Positions 10,070-18,817 of a DNA stretch of 64,000 bases are shown one piece after another. Origin of the DNA: CAVRTM01 sp963724015 (GTDB lineage Bacteria > Actinomycetota > Actinomycetes > Actinomycetales > Dermatophilaceae); NCBI GenBank assembly GCA_963724015.1, contig CAVRTM010000003.1, positions 99,700 to 163,699 of the forward strand, given 5' to 3'. The notes under the pieces were generated by a model that saw nothing but the letters and a program-made list of their open reading frames with translations, ran no database searches and was not told where the DNA came from. The translations under genes were made by a program, and so were the position numbers. Each line of letters opens with the position of its first letter. The stretch's first letter is position 1.

Positions 10070-11886
10070 GGCGCCAGGGCCCGGTCGAGGTTGACGGCCG
10101 CGCTGATGAGGGCCAGGTGGGTGAAGGCCTGCGGGAAGTTGCCCAAGGCCTCGCCGGACGGCCCGATCTCCTCGGCGTAGAGGCCGAGGTGGTTGGCGTA
10201 CGTGAGCATCTTCTCGAACGTGTGCCGCGCCTGGTCCAGCCGCCCGGCGCGGGTGAGCGCCTCGACGTACCAGAACGAGCACAGGTTGAAGGTGCCCTCC
10301 GGCTCGGAGAACCCGTCGCTGCCGTCGGTGTGGTAGCGGTGGACCAGGCTGTCGGTGACCAGCTCGGCCTCGATCCGGTCCAGGGTCGACAGGAACCGTG
10401 GGTCGCTGGGGCCGGAGAACTGCACCAGCGGCATCACCAGGGCCCCCGCATCCAGGGTGGTGCTGCCGGGGTACTGCACGTAGGCGCGGCGCGCCGGGTT
10501 CCAGCCGCAGTCCTGCACGTGCAGATAGGCGCGGTCGGCGGCGTCGCGCCACTGTGCCAGCGGCGCCGGCAGCCCCCGCTGCTGGGCGATGCGCCCGGCC
10601 CGCTCGAACGCGACCCAGGTCATCAGGCTGGAGTAGGTGAACCGCCGTCGCGGCCCGCGCACCTCCCAGACGCCGCAGTCAGCCTCCTCCCAGTGCTTCT
10701 CCAGCCAGTCCAGCTGCCGGCCGAGGGCCACCCACAGGTCGTAGGAGATCGGCTCGCCGTACTTGTTGTAGAGGTAGACCGAGTCCATCAGCTCGCCGTA
10801 GATGTCCAGCTGGAGCTGGTCCGCCGCCCCGTTGCCGATGCGCACCGGCCGTGAGCCGCCGTAGCCGCTCAGGTGGTCCAGGCTCACCTCCTGGGGCACC
10901 GGACCGCCGTCGATGCTGTAGAGGATCTGCAGCCCGCAGCCGGCCGGGGTGTCGGTGCAGCGCGCCTCCAGCCACGTCATGAACGCGGCCGCCTCGTCGG
11001 TGAACCCCAGCCGCATCAACGCATAGACGGTGAAGGCCGCGTCGCGGACCCAGGTGAAGCGGTAGTCCCAGTTGCGGGTGCCCCCGAGCGCCTCGGGCAG
11101 CGACGTGGTGGGCGCGGCGACGAGGGCACCGGTGGGCTGGTGGACCAGGAGCTTTAGCGTGAGCGCCGAGCGCTCGACCATCTCGCGGTAGCGGCCGTGG
11201 TAACGGGAGCGGCGGATCCAGCGCTGCCAGTAGGACAGGGTCGCCGCGAGCAGGTCGTCGACCTCGACCAGGTCCAGCGGCTTGGGCGACCCGCGCCGGG
11301 AGAGCGCCAGGGCCAGCGCCTCCCCCTCCTCCAGGACGGGGCGGGCGACCGCGGCGGCGCCGTCGGCGACCAGCGGGACGGTGGAGCGCAGCACGAGCTG
11401 CCCGACCGGGGAGGAGAAGAAGGCTCCGGCCCCCTCGACGATGTCCACCTCGGTGCGGGCCCTGCCGTAGTCGAACGCCGGGGCGCAGTGGACCTCGACC
11501 TCGACCCGCCCGCGCACGGCGCGCACCAGCCGGACCACCTGGTGCGCGCCCCGGCCGTCGCGGCCGTGCTCGTGCGGGACCATGAAGTCGACGACCTCCC
11601 CCACGCAGTTCTCGCCGAGGAAGCGCGTCAGCAGGATGTTGGAGTCGGGCAGGTACATCTGCTTCGTGCGGGTGGCGCCGGTGCAGCGGACCGTGAACCG
11701 GCCGCCGCGCTCCTCGTCGAGCAGCGCGGCGAACACCGACGGGGAGTCGAACCTCGGCAGGCACAGCCAGTCGATGTCGCCGTCGGTCGAGACCAGTGCC
11801 GCGGTGTGCAGGTCGCCGATGATGCCGTGGTCCTCGATGGGGACGTGCGGCGGCTGGGCCCTCGCGCGCTGCGCAGCTGTGGTCAT
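10066..11886 (-). CDS. Glycoside hydrolase family 15 protein (trehalase/glucoamylase type)
   Basis: A 606-residue cytoplasmic enzyme of the bacterial GH15 group, which includes mycobacterial-type trehalases. It opens with the typical PIEDHGIIGDLHTAALV and DGDIDWLCLPRFDSPSVF, and carries GGTRNWDYRFTWVRDA. The (alpha/alpha)6 barrel has the catalytic glutamates in CGVWEVRG and in SEPEGTFNLCSFWYVEAL. The start ATG 11886 is chosen over the longer frame because the family N-terminus aligns there. It is the first gene of the minus operon, and its TGA overlaps the FHA-protein ATG. Trehalose or alpha-glucan hydrolysis is the family function; the link to the kinase module is by position only. Confidence 0.92.
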   Translation of the reverse strand: MTTAAQRARAQPPHVPIEDHGIIGDLHTAALVSTDGDIDWLCLPRFDSPSVFAALLDEERGGRFTVRCTGATRTKQMYLPDSNILLTRFLGENCVGEVVDFMVPHEHGRDGRGAHQVVRLVRAVRGRVEVEVHCAPAFDYGRARTEVDIVEGAGAFFSSPVGQLVLRSTVPLVADGAAAVARPVLEEGEALALALSRRGSPKPLDLVEVDDLLAATLSYWQRWIRRSRYHGRYREMVERSALTLKLLVHQPTGALVAAPTTSLPEALGGTRNWDYRFTWVRDAAFTVYALMRLGFTDEAAAFMTWLEARCTDTPAGCGLQILYSIDGGPVPQEVSLDHLSGYGGSRPVRIGNGAADQLQLDIYGELMDSVYLYNKYGEPISYDLWVALGRQLDWLEKHWEEADCGVWEVRGPRRRFTYSSLMTWVAFERAGRIAQQRGLPAPLAQWRDAADRAYLHVQDCGWNPARRAYVQYPGSTTLDAGALVMPLVQFSGPSDPRFLSTLDRIEAELVTDSLVHRYHTDGSDGFSEPEGTFNLCSFWYVEALTRAGRLDQARHTFEKMLTYANHLGLYAEEIGPSGEALGNFPQAFTHLALISAAVNLDRALAP

Positions 11887-12029
11887 CGTGCCGCCGCCTT
11901 CGACGTGCAGATCGCCGGGACCGGCATCCCTTCGCGTCGATCGTAGCGCCGGGCCGCGGGCGCGGGAACGCCCAGGAAGGGGCCCCGCCCGGCGTGTAAG
12001 AGATCGGGCCCGTCCGCACACAAGCAGGT

Positions 12030-12236
12030 ATGAGCCTTCCCGTGGTCACCCCCCGCTACGCGCTCTGCCGAGGCGGCCCGCACGACAACGAACGCTGGCC
12101 GCTGGTGCGCGACGTCGGCCCCGGCGACACCTTCGTGTGGGAGGACGCCGGCTGTCGCGTCGGCTACGCCGTGCTGGCCGAGATCGTCCAGACCAACGGC
12201 GGCCCGATGTGGGTCGCCGCCCCCGTCGCCGCCTGA
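12030..12236 (+). CDS. Small conserved-looking hypothetical protein
   Basis: A 68-residue protein with two cysteines (RYALCRGGP and EDAGCRVGY) and a C-terminal half rich in beta-type residues. It is transcribed divergently from the GH15 operon across a 143-bp gap. I recognise no family. The balanced amino-acid composition, unlike the Arg-rich shadows around it, supports real coding. Confidence 0.6.
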   Translation: MSLPVVTPRYALCRGGPHDNERWPLVRDVGPGDTFVWEDAGCRVGYAVLAEIVQTNGGPMWVAAPVAA

Positions 12237-12448
12237 GCTCCTGGGGTCGGCGGCTCCGCGGCCACCCTCGCCGCCCTCGCGGCCCTCGCGGACGGGCAGC
12301 TTGGTGCTCTTGAGGTGGCCTTGAGGTTCTCGCGAGCTGGGAGGATTTCCTTGCGGCTGCACGCCGCCGCCCCTTGAGGTGGGCGCCTCAGAGTGGTCGT
12401 CAACCGGACGGACCCCGTCCCCATCGACGAACGACCACGGAGCCCCTC
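12237..12448 (+). promoter_or_regulatory. Leader/promoter region of the SipW-class secreted protein
   Basis: This 212-bp stretch has no ORF of its own. It contains a repeated TTGAGGT element (near 12,310, 12,321 and 12,374) and a TGAGG/CCTCA hairpin around 12,374-12,389. The GGAG ribosome site lies just before ATG 12449. The repeats could be binding sites for a regulator; this is only a pattern observation. Confidence 0.35.
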
Positions 12449-13063
12449 ATGCAGATCAGCCTCAGCAGCACCGGCGGCAAGGTCCTCGCCTCGACCGTCC
12501 TCATCGGTGCCGCCGCGAGCGTCGCCGGGTTGGGCACCTTCGGTACCTTCACCTCCACCACCGCCGCCAGCGCCACTGTCGCCTCCGGCACCGTGCGGAT
12601 CGCCTTCGGCCCCGGCGGCGCCACGAACCCGCTGGCCGTGCCCGTCACCGGCATGGTGGCCGGCGACACCATCAGCCAGCCCCTGGTCCTCGCGAACACC
12701 GGTGACCAGGACCTCTCGTCGGTCACGCTCACGACGGCGGCGACCACGTCCTCCAGGCTGGACACCGACCAGGCCAACGGCATCCAGCTGCAGATCCAGT
12801 CCTGTCCGCTTGCGTGGACCCAGGTGGGCGCCGCGCCCCGCATCAGCTACACCTGCGCCTCCCCCACGACGGTGCTGGCGGCGCGCCCCGCCATCGCCGC
12901 CGCCGTGCCGGTCAGCCCGCTCTCCTCGCTGAGCGCGGGCCAGGTCGACAACCTGCTGGTCAAGGTGACGCTCCCGGACTCGGCGAACAACGACTTCCAG
13001 GGCCTCTCCAGCGTCGTCGGCTTCTCCTTCACCGGGACGCAGCGCGCGGCCGTCGCCCGCTGA
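12449..13063 (+). CDS. Secreted protein with SipW-class (TasA/CalY-like) signal peptide
   Basis: A 204-residue exported protein. The N-terminus matches the SipW-cognate pattern: short basic start, GGKVLASTVLIGAAASVAG helix, then GTFGTFTSTTAASATVASGTV, where cleavage is expected. The mature part is a beta-rich, Ser/Thr/Val-rich domain similar in style to TasA/camelysin fibre proteins, with two cysteines (QSCPLAW and SYTCASP). ATG 12449 follows GGAG. Family knowledge: such proteins need the signal peptidase SipW and can form extracellular fibres. No sipW gene lies nearby, so it would have to be elsewhere in the genome. Confidence 0.72.
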   Translation: MQISLSSTGGKVLASTVLIGAAASVAGLGTFGTFTSTTAASATVASGTVRIAFGPGGATNPLAVPVTGMVAGDTISQPLVLANTGDQDLSSVTLTTAATTSSRLDTDQANGIQLQIQSCPLAWTQVGAAPRISYTCASPTTVLAARPAIAAAVPVSPLSSLSAGQVDNLLVKVTLPDSANNDFQGLSSVVGFSFTGTQRAAVAR

Positions 13064-13115
13064 CGGCCCTCGACGCCTATGGGGCTGCGGTAACCCGTGG
13101 CGGCGCCGCTACCAG

Positions 13116-13129
13116 TGCCGCTAGCGGTG
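13116..13129. terminator. Weak hairpin between convergent genes
   Basis: A perfect 10-bp palindrome CCGCTAGCGG (13118-13127) is flanked by G-U-pairable bases. It sits between the stop of the secreted protein and the stop of DinB, within a GC-rich repetitive stretch. A bidirectional terminator is plausible but the stem is short. Confidence 0.35.
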
Positions 13130-13145
13130 GCGGTGCCGGTCACCC

Positions 13146-13637
13146 TCAGGTGAGCACCAGCCACTGCTTGCCGTCGATGAGCTCGCGCACCACGTCGAGA
13201 TGGCCGGCGTGGCAAGCGGTCTCGGTGATGACGTGCAGCAGCGTCTCGCGGAGGTTCATCGCGGGCATCTCGCCGAAGAAATCCGGGGACCAGAAGTCGG
13301 GGCCGCTGGCCAGGTCGCGCCCGGCGATCACGGCGTCGGCCCTCGCGGTCTCGTCGCGGTAGAGCCCGAGCACCTCCTCCACACTCGTCCCGGGCGGGAC
13401 CTGCCAGCCCTGCGTACCCTCGGGGAGGTCGACGGTCTCCCCGGCGATGACCGCGCGGAACCAGAACCGCTCCACGTCGAGGGCCAGGTGCTGGACGAGC
13501 CCGAGCGCGCTCCACCCCGACGGCAGCACCGGGCGGCGCAGGTCGTCCTCCGACAGTCCCTCGAGGGCGCCCAGCAGGTGCCGGCGCTGGCCGGCCAGCA
13601 CGTCCGTGAGCGCGGTGCGCTCGCTGTCCGAGGTCAT
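13146..13637 (-). CDS. DinB-like / DUF664 family protein
   Basis: A 163-residue four-helix-bundle protein. It has the family's metal-site histidines in VQHLALDVERFWF and in HVITETACHAGHLDVVRE, plus SGWSALGLVQHLA. The start ATG 13637 has GGGGAG nine bases upstream; the longer frame to 13697 lacks a ribosome site. Members act as metal- and thiol-dependent (mycothiol or bacillithiol) transferases or have unknown roles. No operon partners. Confidence 0.85.
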   Translation of the reverse strand: MTSDSERTALTDVLAGQRRHLLGALEGLSEDDLRRPVLPSGWSALGLVQHLALDVERFWFRAVIAGETVDLPEGTQGWQVPPGTSVEEVLGLYRDETARADAVIAGRDLASGPDFWSPDFFGEMPAMNLRETLLHVITETACHAGHLDVVRELIDGKQWLVLT

Positions 13638-13806
13638 CGTCCAGCTCTCCCCTCGTCCCACCGCCGCTGCCCGGCGGACCGTGTGCGTGTCTACCACGGA
13701 CCACGGACGCTGCCACTTCTCATCGGTCGTCGTGTCCGGCGGGGTCGTCGGCGGTCAGCCCGGCGCGGTTCGGCTCAGTTTGGACTCGGCTCGGCTCGCC
13801 GAGGGG

Positions 13807-13834
13807 TTGACGCCCGGCACACCCCGCATACCGT
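13807..13834 (+). promoter_or_regulatory. Candidate promoter for the PhyH-type dioxygenase
   Basis: TTGACG (13807-13812) and TACCGT (13829-13834) are separated by 16 bases and fit the actinobacterial housekeeping consensus (TTGAC and TAnnnT). They lie 59 bases before ATG 13893. Just upstream, imperfect cggctc repeats (about 13,770-13,800) could be an operator. Confidence 0.5.
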
Positions 13835-13892
13835 GGACCCCTCCCACTGCACCGAGCAGGGCACGCGCCGAGCAGAGCAGAGGAACGGACCC

Positions 13893-15101
13893 ATGACGAG
13901 CCCCCGTACTGACGCCGGCGGCTGGTTCGACGCTGAGAGCAGCACCCTGGAGGACCTGGCCAGGGCCGTCGACCGGCACACGCTGCTGGCCGACTACCCC
14001 TACGCCGAGGCGGTGGAGGAGGACGTCCTGGTCTACGGCGACCGCGCCCGGACGGAGGCCGCCACCGAGGAGGGCCGGCGCGCCGTACAGGCGGAACTGG
14101 CACGTGCGCTCCTGACCGGGCCCGGCATCGTGCTGTTCGCCGGTGCGTTCCCCGACCGCAGGGTCGTGGACCGGGCCACGGAGGCCTTCGGCGCCATGAT
14201 CGCGGCACAGGCAGCCGCCGGTGCCACCGCGGGCGACCACTTCGCGGCGCCGGGGGCCAACGACCGGGTCTGGGGTGCGCTGGACAAGCTCGCGCTGCGG
14301 GACCCCGAGCTGTTCGCCGACTACTACGCCAATGACGTGCTCGCCCTGGTCGCGCAGGCGTGGCTCGGCCCCGGCTACCAGGTCACCTCCCAGGTCAACG
14401 TGGTCAACCCCGGGGGCGCGGCCCAGGTGCCGCACCGGGACTACCACCTCGGGTTCATGTCCGCCGCGCAGGCGGCGCGGTTCCCGGCGCACGTGCACCG
14501 GCTCTCCCCCGCCCTCACCCTGCAGGGTGCGGTCGCGCACTGTGACATGCCGGTGGAGACCGGTCCGACGCTCTACCTGCCGTACTCCCAGCACGATGCC
14601 GCCGGGTACGTCGCGGTCCACCGGCCCGAGGTCGCGTCGTACTTCGCCGACCACCACGTGCAGCTGGAGCTGCGCGCGGGCGACGCGGTCTTCTTCAACC
14701 CGGCGGTGATCCACGGCGCGGGTGCCAACCGTTCCAGGGACGTACGGCGGATGGCGAACCTGCTGCAGGTGTCCTCGGCGTTCGGTAGGGCGATGGAGAC
14801 GGTGGACCGGGCGGCGGTCGTGGCCGCCGTCTACCCGGTGCTGCGCCGGCGCCGAGCCGCCGGGATGGACGGGCGCGCCCTCGACCACGTCGTCGCTGCT
14901 GCCGCCGAGGGGTACCCCTTCCCGACCGACCTCGACCGCGACCAGCCGGTGGACGGCCTCGCGCCGGAGAGCCAGGCAGACCTGCTCCGGCGCGCGCTCG
15001 AACAGGACTGGCCGCCCGCGGAGCTGCTGCGCCGACTCAGCGCGCACACGAGGCGGCGGTCCCGAAGCAGCTCCCCCGTCCCTCCCCCGTCCACTCCCTG
15101 A
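13893..15101 (+). CDS. Phytanoyl-CoA dioxygenase (PhyH) family Fe(II)/2-oxoglutarate oxygenase
   Basis: A 402-residue protein. The iron-binding triad is visible as HRD (H181, D183) in VPHRDYHLGF and H274 in NPAVIHGAGANRS. R280 or R286 is the likely 2-oxoglutarate anchor. The core jelly-roll ends in a helical C-terminus. ATG 13893 follows AGAGGAA. Family chemistry is hydroxylation of a small molecule; the substrate cannot be read from the sequence. It stands alone, convergent with the secreted peptidase 5 bases away. Confidence 0.87.
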   Translation: MTSPRTDAGGWFDAESSTLEDLARAVDRHTLLADYPYAEAVEEDVLVYGDRARTEAATEEGRRAVQAELARALLTGPGIVLFAGAFPDRRVVDRATEAFGAMIAAQAAAGATAGDHFAAPGANDRVWGALDKLALRDPELFADYYANDVLALVAQAWLGPGYQVTSQVNVVNPGGAAQVPHRDYHLGFMSAAQAARFPAHVHRLSPALTLQGAVAHCDMPVETGPTLYLPYSQHDAAGYVAVHRPEVASYFADHHVQLELRAGDAVFFNPAVIHGAGANRSRDVRRMANLLQVSSAFGRAMETVDRAAVVAAVYPVLRRRRAAGMDGRALDHVVAAAAEGYPFPTDLDRDQPVDGLAPESQADLLRRALEQDWPPAELLRRLSAHTRRRSRSSSPVPPPSTP

Positions 15102-15106
15102 CAGGT

Positions 15107-18100
15107 CTACAGGGCGCTCAGTCCGCGGGGGCTGCCCAGGCCGGTCGGGCCGTCGTACCCCTTGGTGCCCGTGCAGAGGTAGTCGTTGCCGCAGTAGCCG
15201 TTGCTGCCGCGGACGACGTCCGCGAGCCCGGTGCGGTGGTCGTAGATCCACTGCGCCGTGCCCAACCTGGAGGCGTTGCCGGCGGCGCCGACCATCCCCG
15301 CCACCAGCGGCGCCGCCAGGCTCGTGCCACCGACGACGATCCAGCCGTTGTCGGCGCCGAGGCCGAAGGTGTCGTAGACGGCCAGGCCGGTCTCGGGATC
15401 GGCCAGGGCAGACACATCGGAGGTGGTCCGCATCCCGCAGTGTCGGTCGTGCTGCCAGGCGGGCTTGGTGATGTACGCCGAGCAGCCGCTGCCCGCGCCC
15501 GTCCATGCCTTCTCGACCCATGCGGTGCCGGAGTGGCTGAGCGTGGTGCCGCCGACGGCGATGGCGCTGCCCCAGACCGCGGGGAACGACGCCGGCTGGA
15601 ACCCGTCGTCCCCGGAGGCGGCGACGATCGCCACTCCCGGGTGCGTGAAGTACCGGCGCCCCAGGGCCATCGTCTGGCCGGACTCGGGCGCGCCGTAGCT
15701 GTTGGACACGACCTTGGCGCCCATGGCCACGGCCCGGTTCACCGCGGTCCCCATGTCCTGCAGGCTCTCGGAGTCGGCCTCCACCAGCAGGATCCGGCAG
15801 CGCGGGCACGCGGCCGAGACGGCCTGGACGTCGAGGGCGATCTCGACCCCCCACCCGGCATCAGCCTGCGGCGGCCTGGTGGCCCCGCGCTGGTTGACCT
15901 TGCGGAAGCACCCGGTGGCGCTGGTGCACGAGGGCAGGCCCCACGCCTTGCGGTAGACGGCCAGGTCCGCCTCGACCCTGGGGTTGTCATAGGCGTCGAC
16001 GATGGCGATCGTCTGCCCGGCGCCGCGGCTCGGGTCCAGCCGGTAGGCCGCGGCGAGGTCGGCCGGCCCGAACCCGAGGTCCGGCGCGCTGACCGCCGTC
16101 CGGGTCGCGGCGCCCACCCGGGCCAGCTGGCCCGCACCCGCCCCCGTGCGCCACCGGGCCAGGCACGACACCTCGCCGCGTGCGGCGGATCCGCAGGCAC
16201 GGTGCACCGGCCGGGCCCACGGGCCGGTTGCGGCAGCAGCGGCCGGCGGCACCTGCAGGGCGCTCGGCGCGGGCCCTGCAGCCGTGGCCCCGGGCGCGGC
16301 CGTGCTCGAGACCCCCGCCGAGGTCCCCGCCGAGGCCCCCGCCGAGGTCCCCGCTGAGGTGGCCCGCAGCGAGAAGGCGCGCACGACGGTCTGGGTGAAG
16401 CTGCTGCCACCGGCGTCCTTGGCGCTGAACCTCACGTCGAAGGGCCGCCCGGCGAGGAAGTCCGGAAGGTCCACAGCCGCGCGGAAGCGGCCGCCACCAA
16501 CCGCCTTGACGGGGAACGCCGCCCAGCCGAAGCCGGCCGGGCGCAGCTCCAGGGCGGCGCTGCTGACCGGGGCCGCGGCAGCGCCCTGCACGCGGGCCGC
16601 GACGACGTCGACGGTCGAGGTGCCCGCCGGCAGCGTGCCGGTGCTCGAGGTGGGCAGCACCACCTTGGCCTGCAGCACGGGCAGCACACGGCAGGTGGCG
16701 TGCGGGTCGTCGCTGCACGGCAGCCCCTTCGGCGCGACCGGGCCCGCACCGGCGGACGAGGAGAACGCCAGCTCGGTGTGCGAGCGCGTCGACGTGGTCG
16801 TCCCGGCCCAGGAACGGTCGACATCCAGCACCGCCTTGTACGACGCCGTGCCCGCGGGCACCGTCACGGCCGCGCCCAGCGCGTCGTCACGGTCCACGAG
16901 CACGGTCCGCCCGCTGGAGAGGGTCAGGTGCGTGACGGGCGACCCGTCGGGCGACGGGGCCAGCTCGCCGACGTGGTCGGGCTCGGCGTCGGTGAACGGC
17001 GCGAGAGCCAGCCCCAGCGTGTTGCCGGTACGGCAGGCGTAGCAGAAGCCCGCAGGGACGGTCGCGTCCAGGGCAGGGATGCCGGCGCCGAGCGCACCGC
17101 GTCGCCAGCTGACCGACCGCTGCGTCCCCGCCGGATATCCACGCACCGCGTCGATGCCCGCGGGGTCGTCGGCCAGGTCGTTGCCGATCTCCAGCTCGCC
17201 CCACAGCTGGCCGCCGGCACCGACGACGTACTCCGTGCGCCGCAGCGGGGTCCGTAGCGGCGACATCGAGAACACGGACCAGCCGGTCGTGGGATCGATG
17301 GCGTAGCGGGCGAAGGCGACGTCACGGCCGGGCTGGTCGGTGTCGTACCGCGCGCTGATCGTGGACACCTGCGCGGCGGACACGCGGTGGGTCTGGTCCG
17401 CAGCCACGGCCTTCGAGGAGTAGGCGAGGTCGTAGGTGTAGGCGGGCGAGGCACCCGGTGCCTGCAGGTGGTAGGCCGTCGCGAAGCCCTGGGTGCCCAC
17501 GGTCACGGCCGGTGTCGGCCTGACCCGGTAGTCGGTGTCCGTCCCCATGGTGTTCCCCACGCTGATGCTGCTGCGGCCGGTGGCGTCCACCCGGTTGTAG
17601 GCGAACGTCTCCTCGCTGTCGCTGCCGACCGGGCGGGGCGTGGTGACCCTCGGGGCAGCCGTGGCCTGGCGGGCGTCGATCGTCAGCCGCTGGCCCGACG
17701 AGGTCACCGTGAGCTGCGGCACGGGCACCGAGCGCACGACCAGGGTGCTCGTCGTGGCGGACATCCCGGCCCAGTCGACCTCGCCGCTGTAGTGGCCCGC
17801 CGGAAGGCTCACCCGCGCCTCACCGCCCTCGATGTCCACGAACCCGACGTACTTGCGCCCGTCGTCGACGTTCATGAACAGTCCCGCGCCGCCGTCCATG
17901 GGCTTGCCGTAGGCGTCGATCCCCTTGATCACCAGCGTGAGCATCGCGAACCGGGGCGAGACCCGCGCCGGCGCGGCGTCGACGGTGCTGATCCGCCGGA
18001 TGCCGGCGAACAGCCCTGAGGCCTGCGCGCGGCCGGCCCTGCGGTCGGCGGTCCACTGGCGCACCAGGGCGTCGCCGAAGACGCGGGCGGACGCCTTGGT

Positions 18101-18640
18101 CAGGTAGCCGGAGGCGATCCCACCGGCGTCGGCGGTGACGGTCACGCCCGGCAGGGTCGGCCGGCCACCGCTGTGGGTGATCCGCACCGGCACCGTCGCG
18201 GCCGGGGCAGCCGCGGCACCGGCCGTGGCGCTCACCTCGAAGAGGGCCGGGTCCAGGGTGCTCCCGAGGAAGGCCTGCGCCACGACCGGCATGACGTAGT
18301 CGTGACTCCCGAGGTGGAGGGTGCGCAGCGCGGCGCCCGGACCGGAGCGGCGGGCGGGGCTCACGGCGTACGTCGTCCTGCCCGCGACCGTCCGGACCGT
18401 CACCCGGTCACCGGTCACCAGGGTGAGCGTCCGCGCGGGTGCGGGCCGGGACCGGGCGGTCACGACGGCCCCGGCCGTGGCTCCGGGTGCCGGGACGGCC
18501 GTCGGAGCCGAGGCCGTCGTGGCGGCAGGGTGACGACCGGCTGGAGCCGCACCCGCCTGCAGTGGCGCGAGGATCACCCCCGTGACCGCCGTCGTCCCGG
18601 CAAGGATCCCGACCAACAGCTGACGTGCAGACCGGCGCAT
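15107..18640 (-). CDS. Large secreted S53 (sedolisin-like) serine peptidase with subtilase-style N-terminal region
   Basis: A 1,177-residue exported protein. Signal peptide is about 1-34; ATG 18640 is preceded by GGAAGG. Residues about 70-170 begin LTLVTGDRVTVRTV, a stretch I know from the N-terminal region of large actinobacterial S8 peptidases. A long multi-domain beta region follows to about 740, then a 12-bp-repeat linker (SAGTSAGAS-type), then the peptidase domain from about 850. This has GVEIALDVQA (the E-x3-D pair of S53), SNSYGAPESG, AASGDDG and GGTSLAAP with the nucleophile Ser. The E-x3-D pair argues for S53, not S8. The C-terminus GYDGPTGLGSPRG is also typical of S53. A free-standing secreted protease; no operon partners. 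Confidence 0.85.
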   Translation of the reverse strand: MRRSARQLLVGILAGTTAVTGVILAPLQAGAAPAGRHPAATTASAPTAVPAPGATAGAVVTARSRPAPARTLTLVTGDRVTVRTVAGRTTYAVSPARRSGPGAALRTLHLGSHDYVMPVVAQAFLGSTLDPALFEVSATAGAAAAPAATVPVRITHSGGRPTLPGVTVTADAGGIASGYLTKASARVFGDALVRQWTADRRAGRAQASGLFAGIRRISTVDAAPARVSPRFAMLTLVIKGIDAYGKPMDGGAGLFMNVDDGRKYVGFVDIEGGEARVSLPAGHYSGEVDWAGMSATTSTLVVRSVPVPQLTVTSSGQRLTIDARQATAAPRVTTPRPVGSDSEETFAYNRVDATGRSSISVGNTMGTDTDYRVRPTPAVTVGTQGFATAYHLQAPGASPAYTYDLAYSSKAVAADQTHRVSAAQVSTISARYDTDQPGRDVAFARYAIDPTTGWSVFSMSPLRTPLRRTEYVVGAGGQLWGELEIGNDLADDPAGIDAVRGYPAGTQRSVSWRRGALGAGIPALDATVPAGFCYACRTGNTLGLALAPFTDAEPDHVGELAPSPDGSPVTHLTLSSGRTVLVDRDDALGAAVTVPAGTASYKAVLDVDRSWAGTTTSTRSHTELAFSSSAGAGPVAPKGLPCSDDPHATCRVLPVLQAKVVLPTSSTGTLPAGTSTVDVVAARVQGAAAAPVSSAALELRPAGFGWAAFPVKAVGGGRFRAAVDLPDFLAGRPFDVRFSAKDAGGSSFTQTVVRAFSLRATSAGTSAGASAGTSAGVSSTAAPGATAAGPAPSALQVPPAAAAATGPWARPVHRACGSAARGEVSCLARWRTGAGAGQLARVGAATRTAVSAPDLGFGPADLAAAYRLDPSRGAGQTIAIVDAYDNPRVEADLAVYRKAWGLPSCTSATGCFRKVNQRGATRPPQADAGWGVEIALDVQAVSAACPRCRILLVEADSESLQDMGTAVNRAVAMGAKVVSNSYGAPESGQTMALGRRYFTHPGVAIVAASGDDGFQPASFPAVWGSAIAVGGTTLSHSGTAWVEKAWTGAGSGCSAYITKPAWQHDRHCGMRTTSDVSALADPETGLAVYDTFGLGADNGWIVVGGTSLAAPLVAGMVGAAGNASRLGTAQWIYDHRTGLADVVRGSNGYCGNDYLCTGTKGYDGPTGLGSPRGLSAL
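16308..16355. repeat. 12-bp tandem repeat, four units, in the peptidase linker
   Basis: Units gagacccccgcc, gaggtccccgcc, gaggcccccgcc and gaggtccccgct follow each other in phase. They encode a four-residue Gly/Ala/Ser/Thr repeat that separates the long N-terminal region from the catalytic domain, consistent with a flexible linker. Confidence 0.75.
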
Positions 18641-18817
18641 CGACGGTGCCTTCCCCCTGGGCCCCCGTGGTCGGGCGCCGTGGTGCCGACCCAATGGCAT
18701 GGCAGCCGCTCGGGTCAATGGCCCGGAAGAACCAGTTCGCGCTCCTACCCGCGACGCCCGGGTGATTGGACCCGCGACAGGGTGGGTACGTTGGCGCCCG
18801 ACGAAGGAGGCGCGCGG

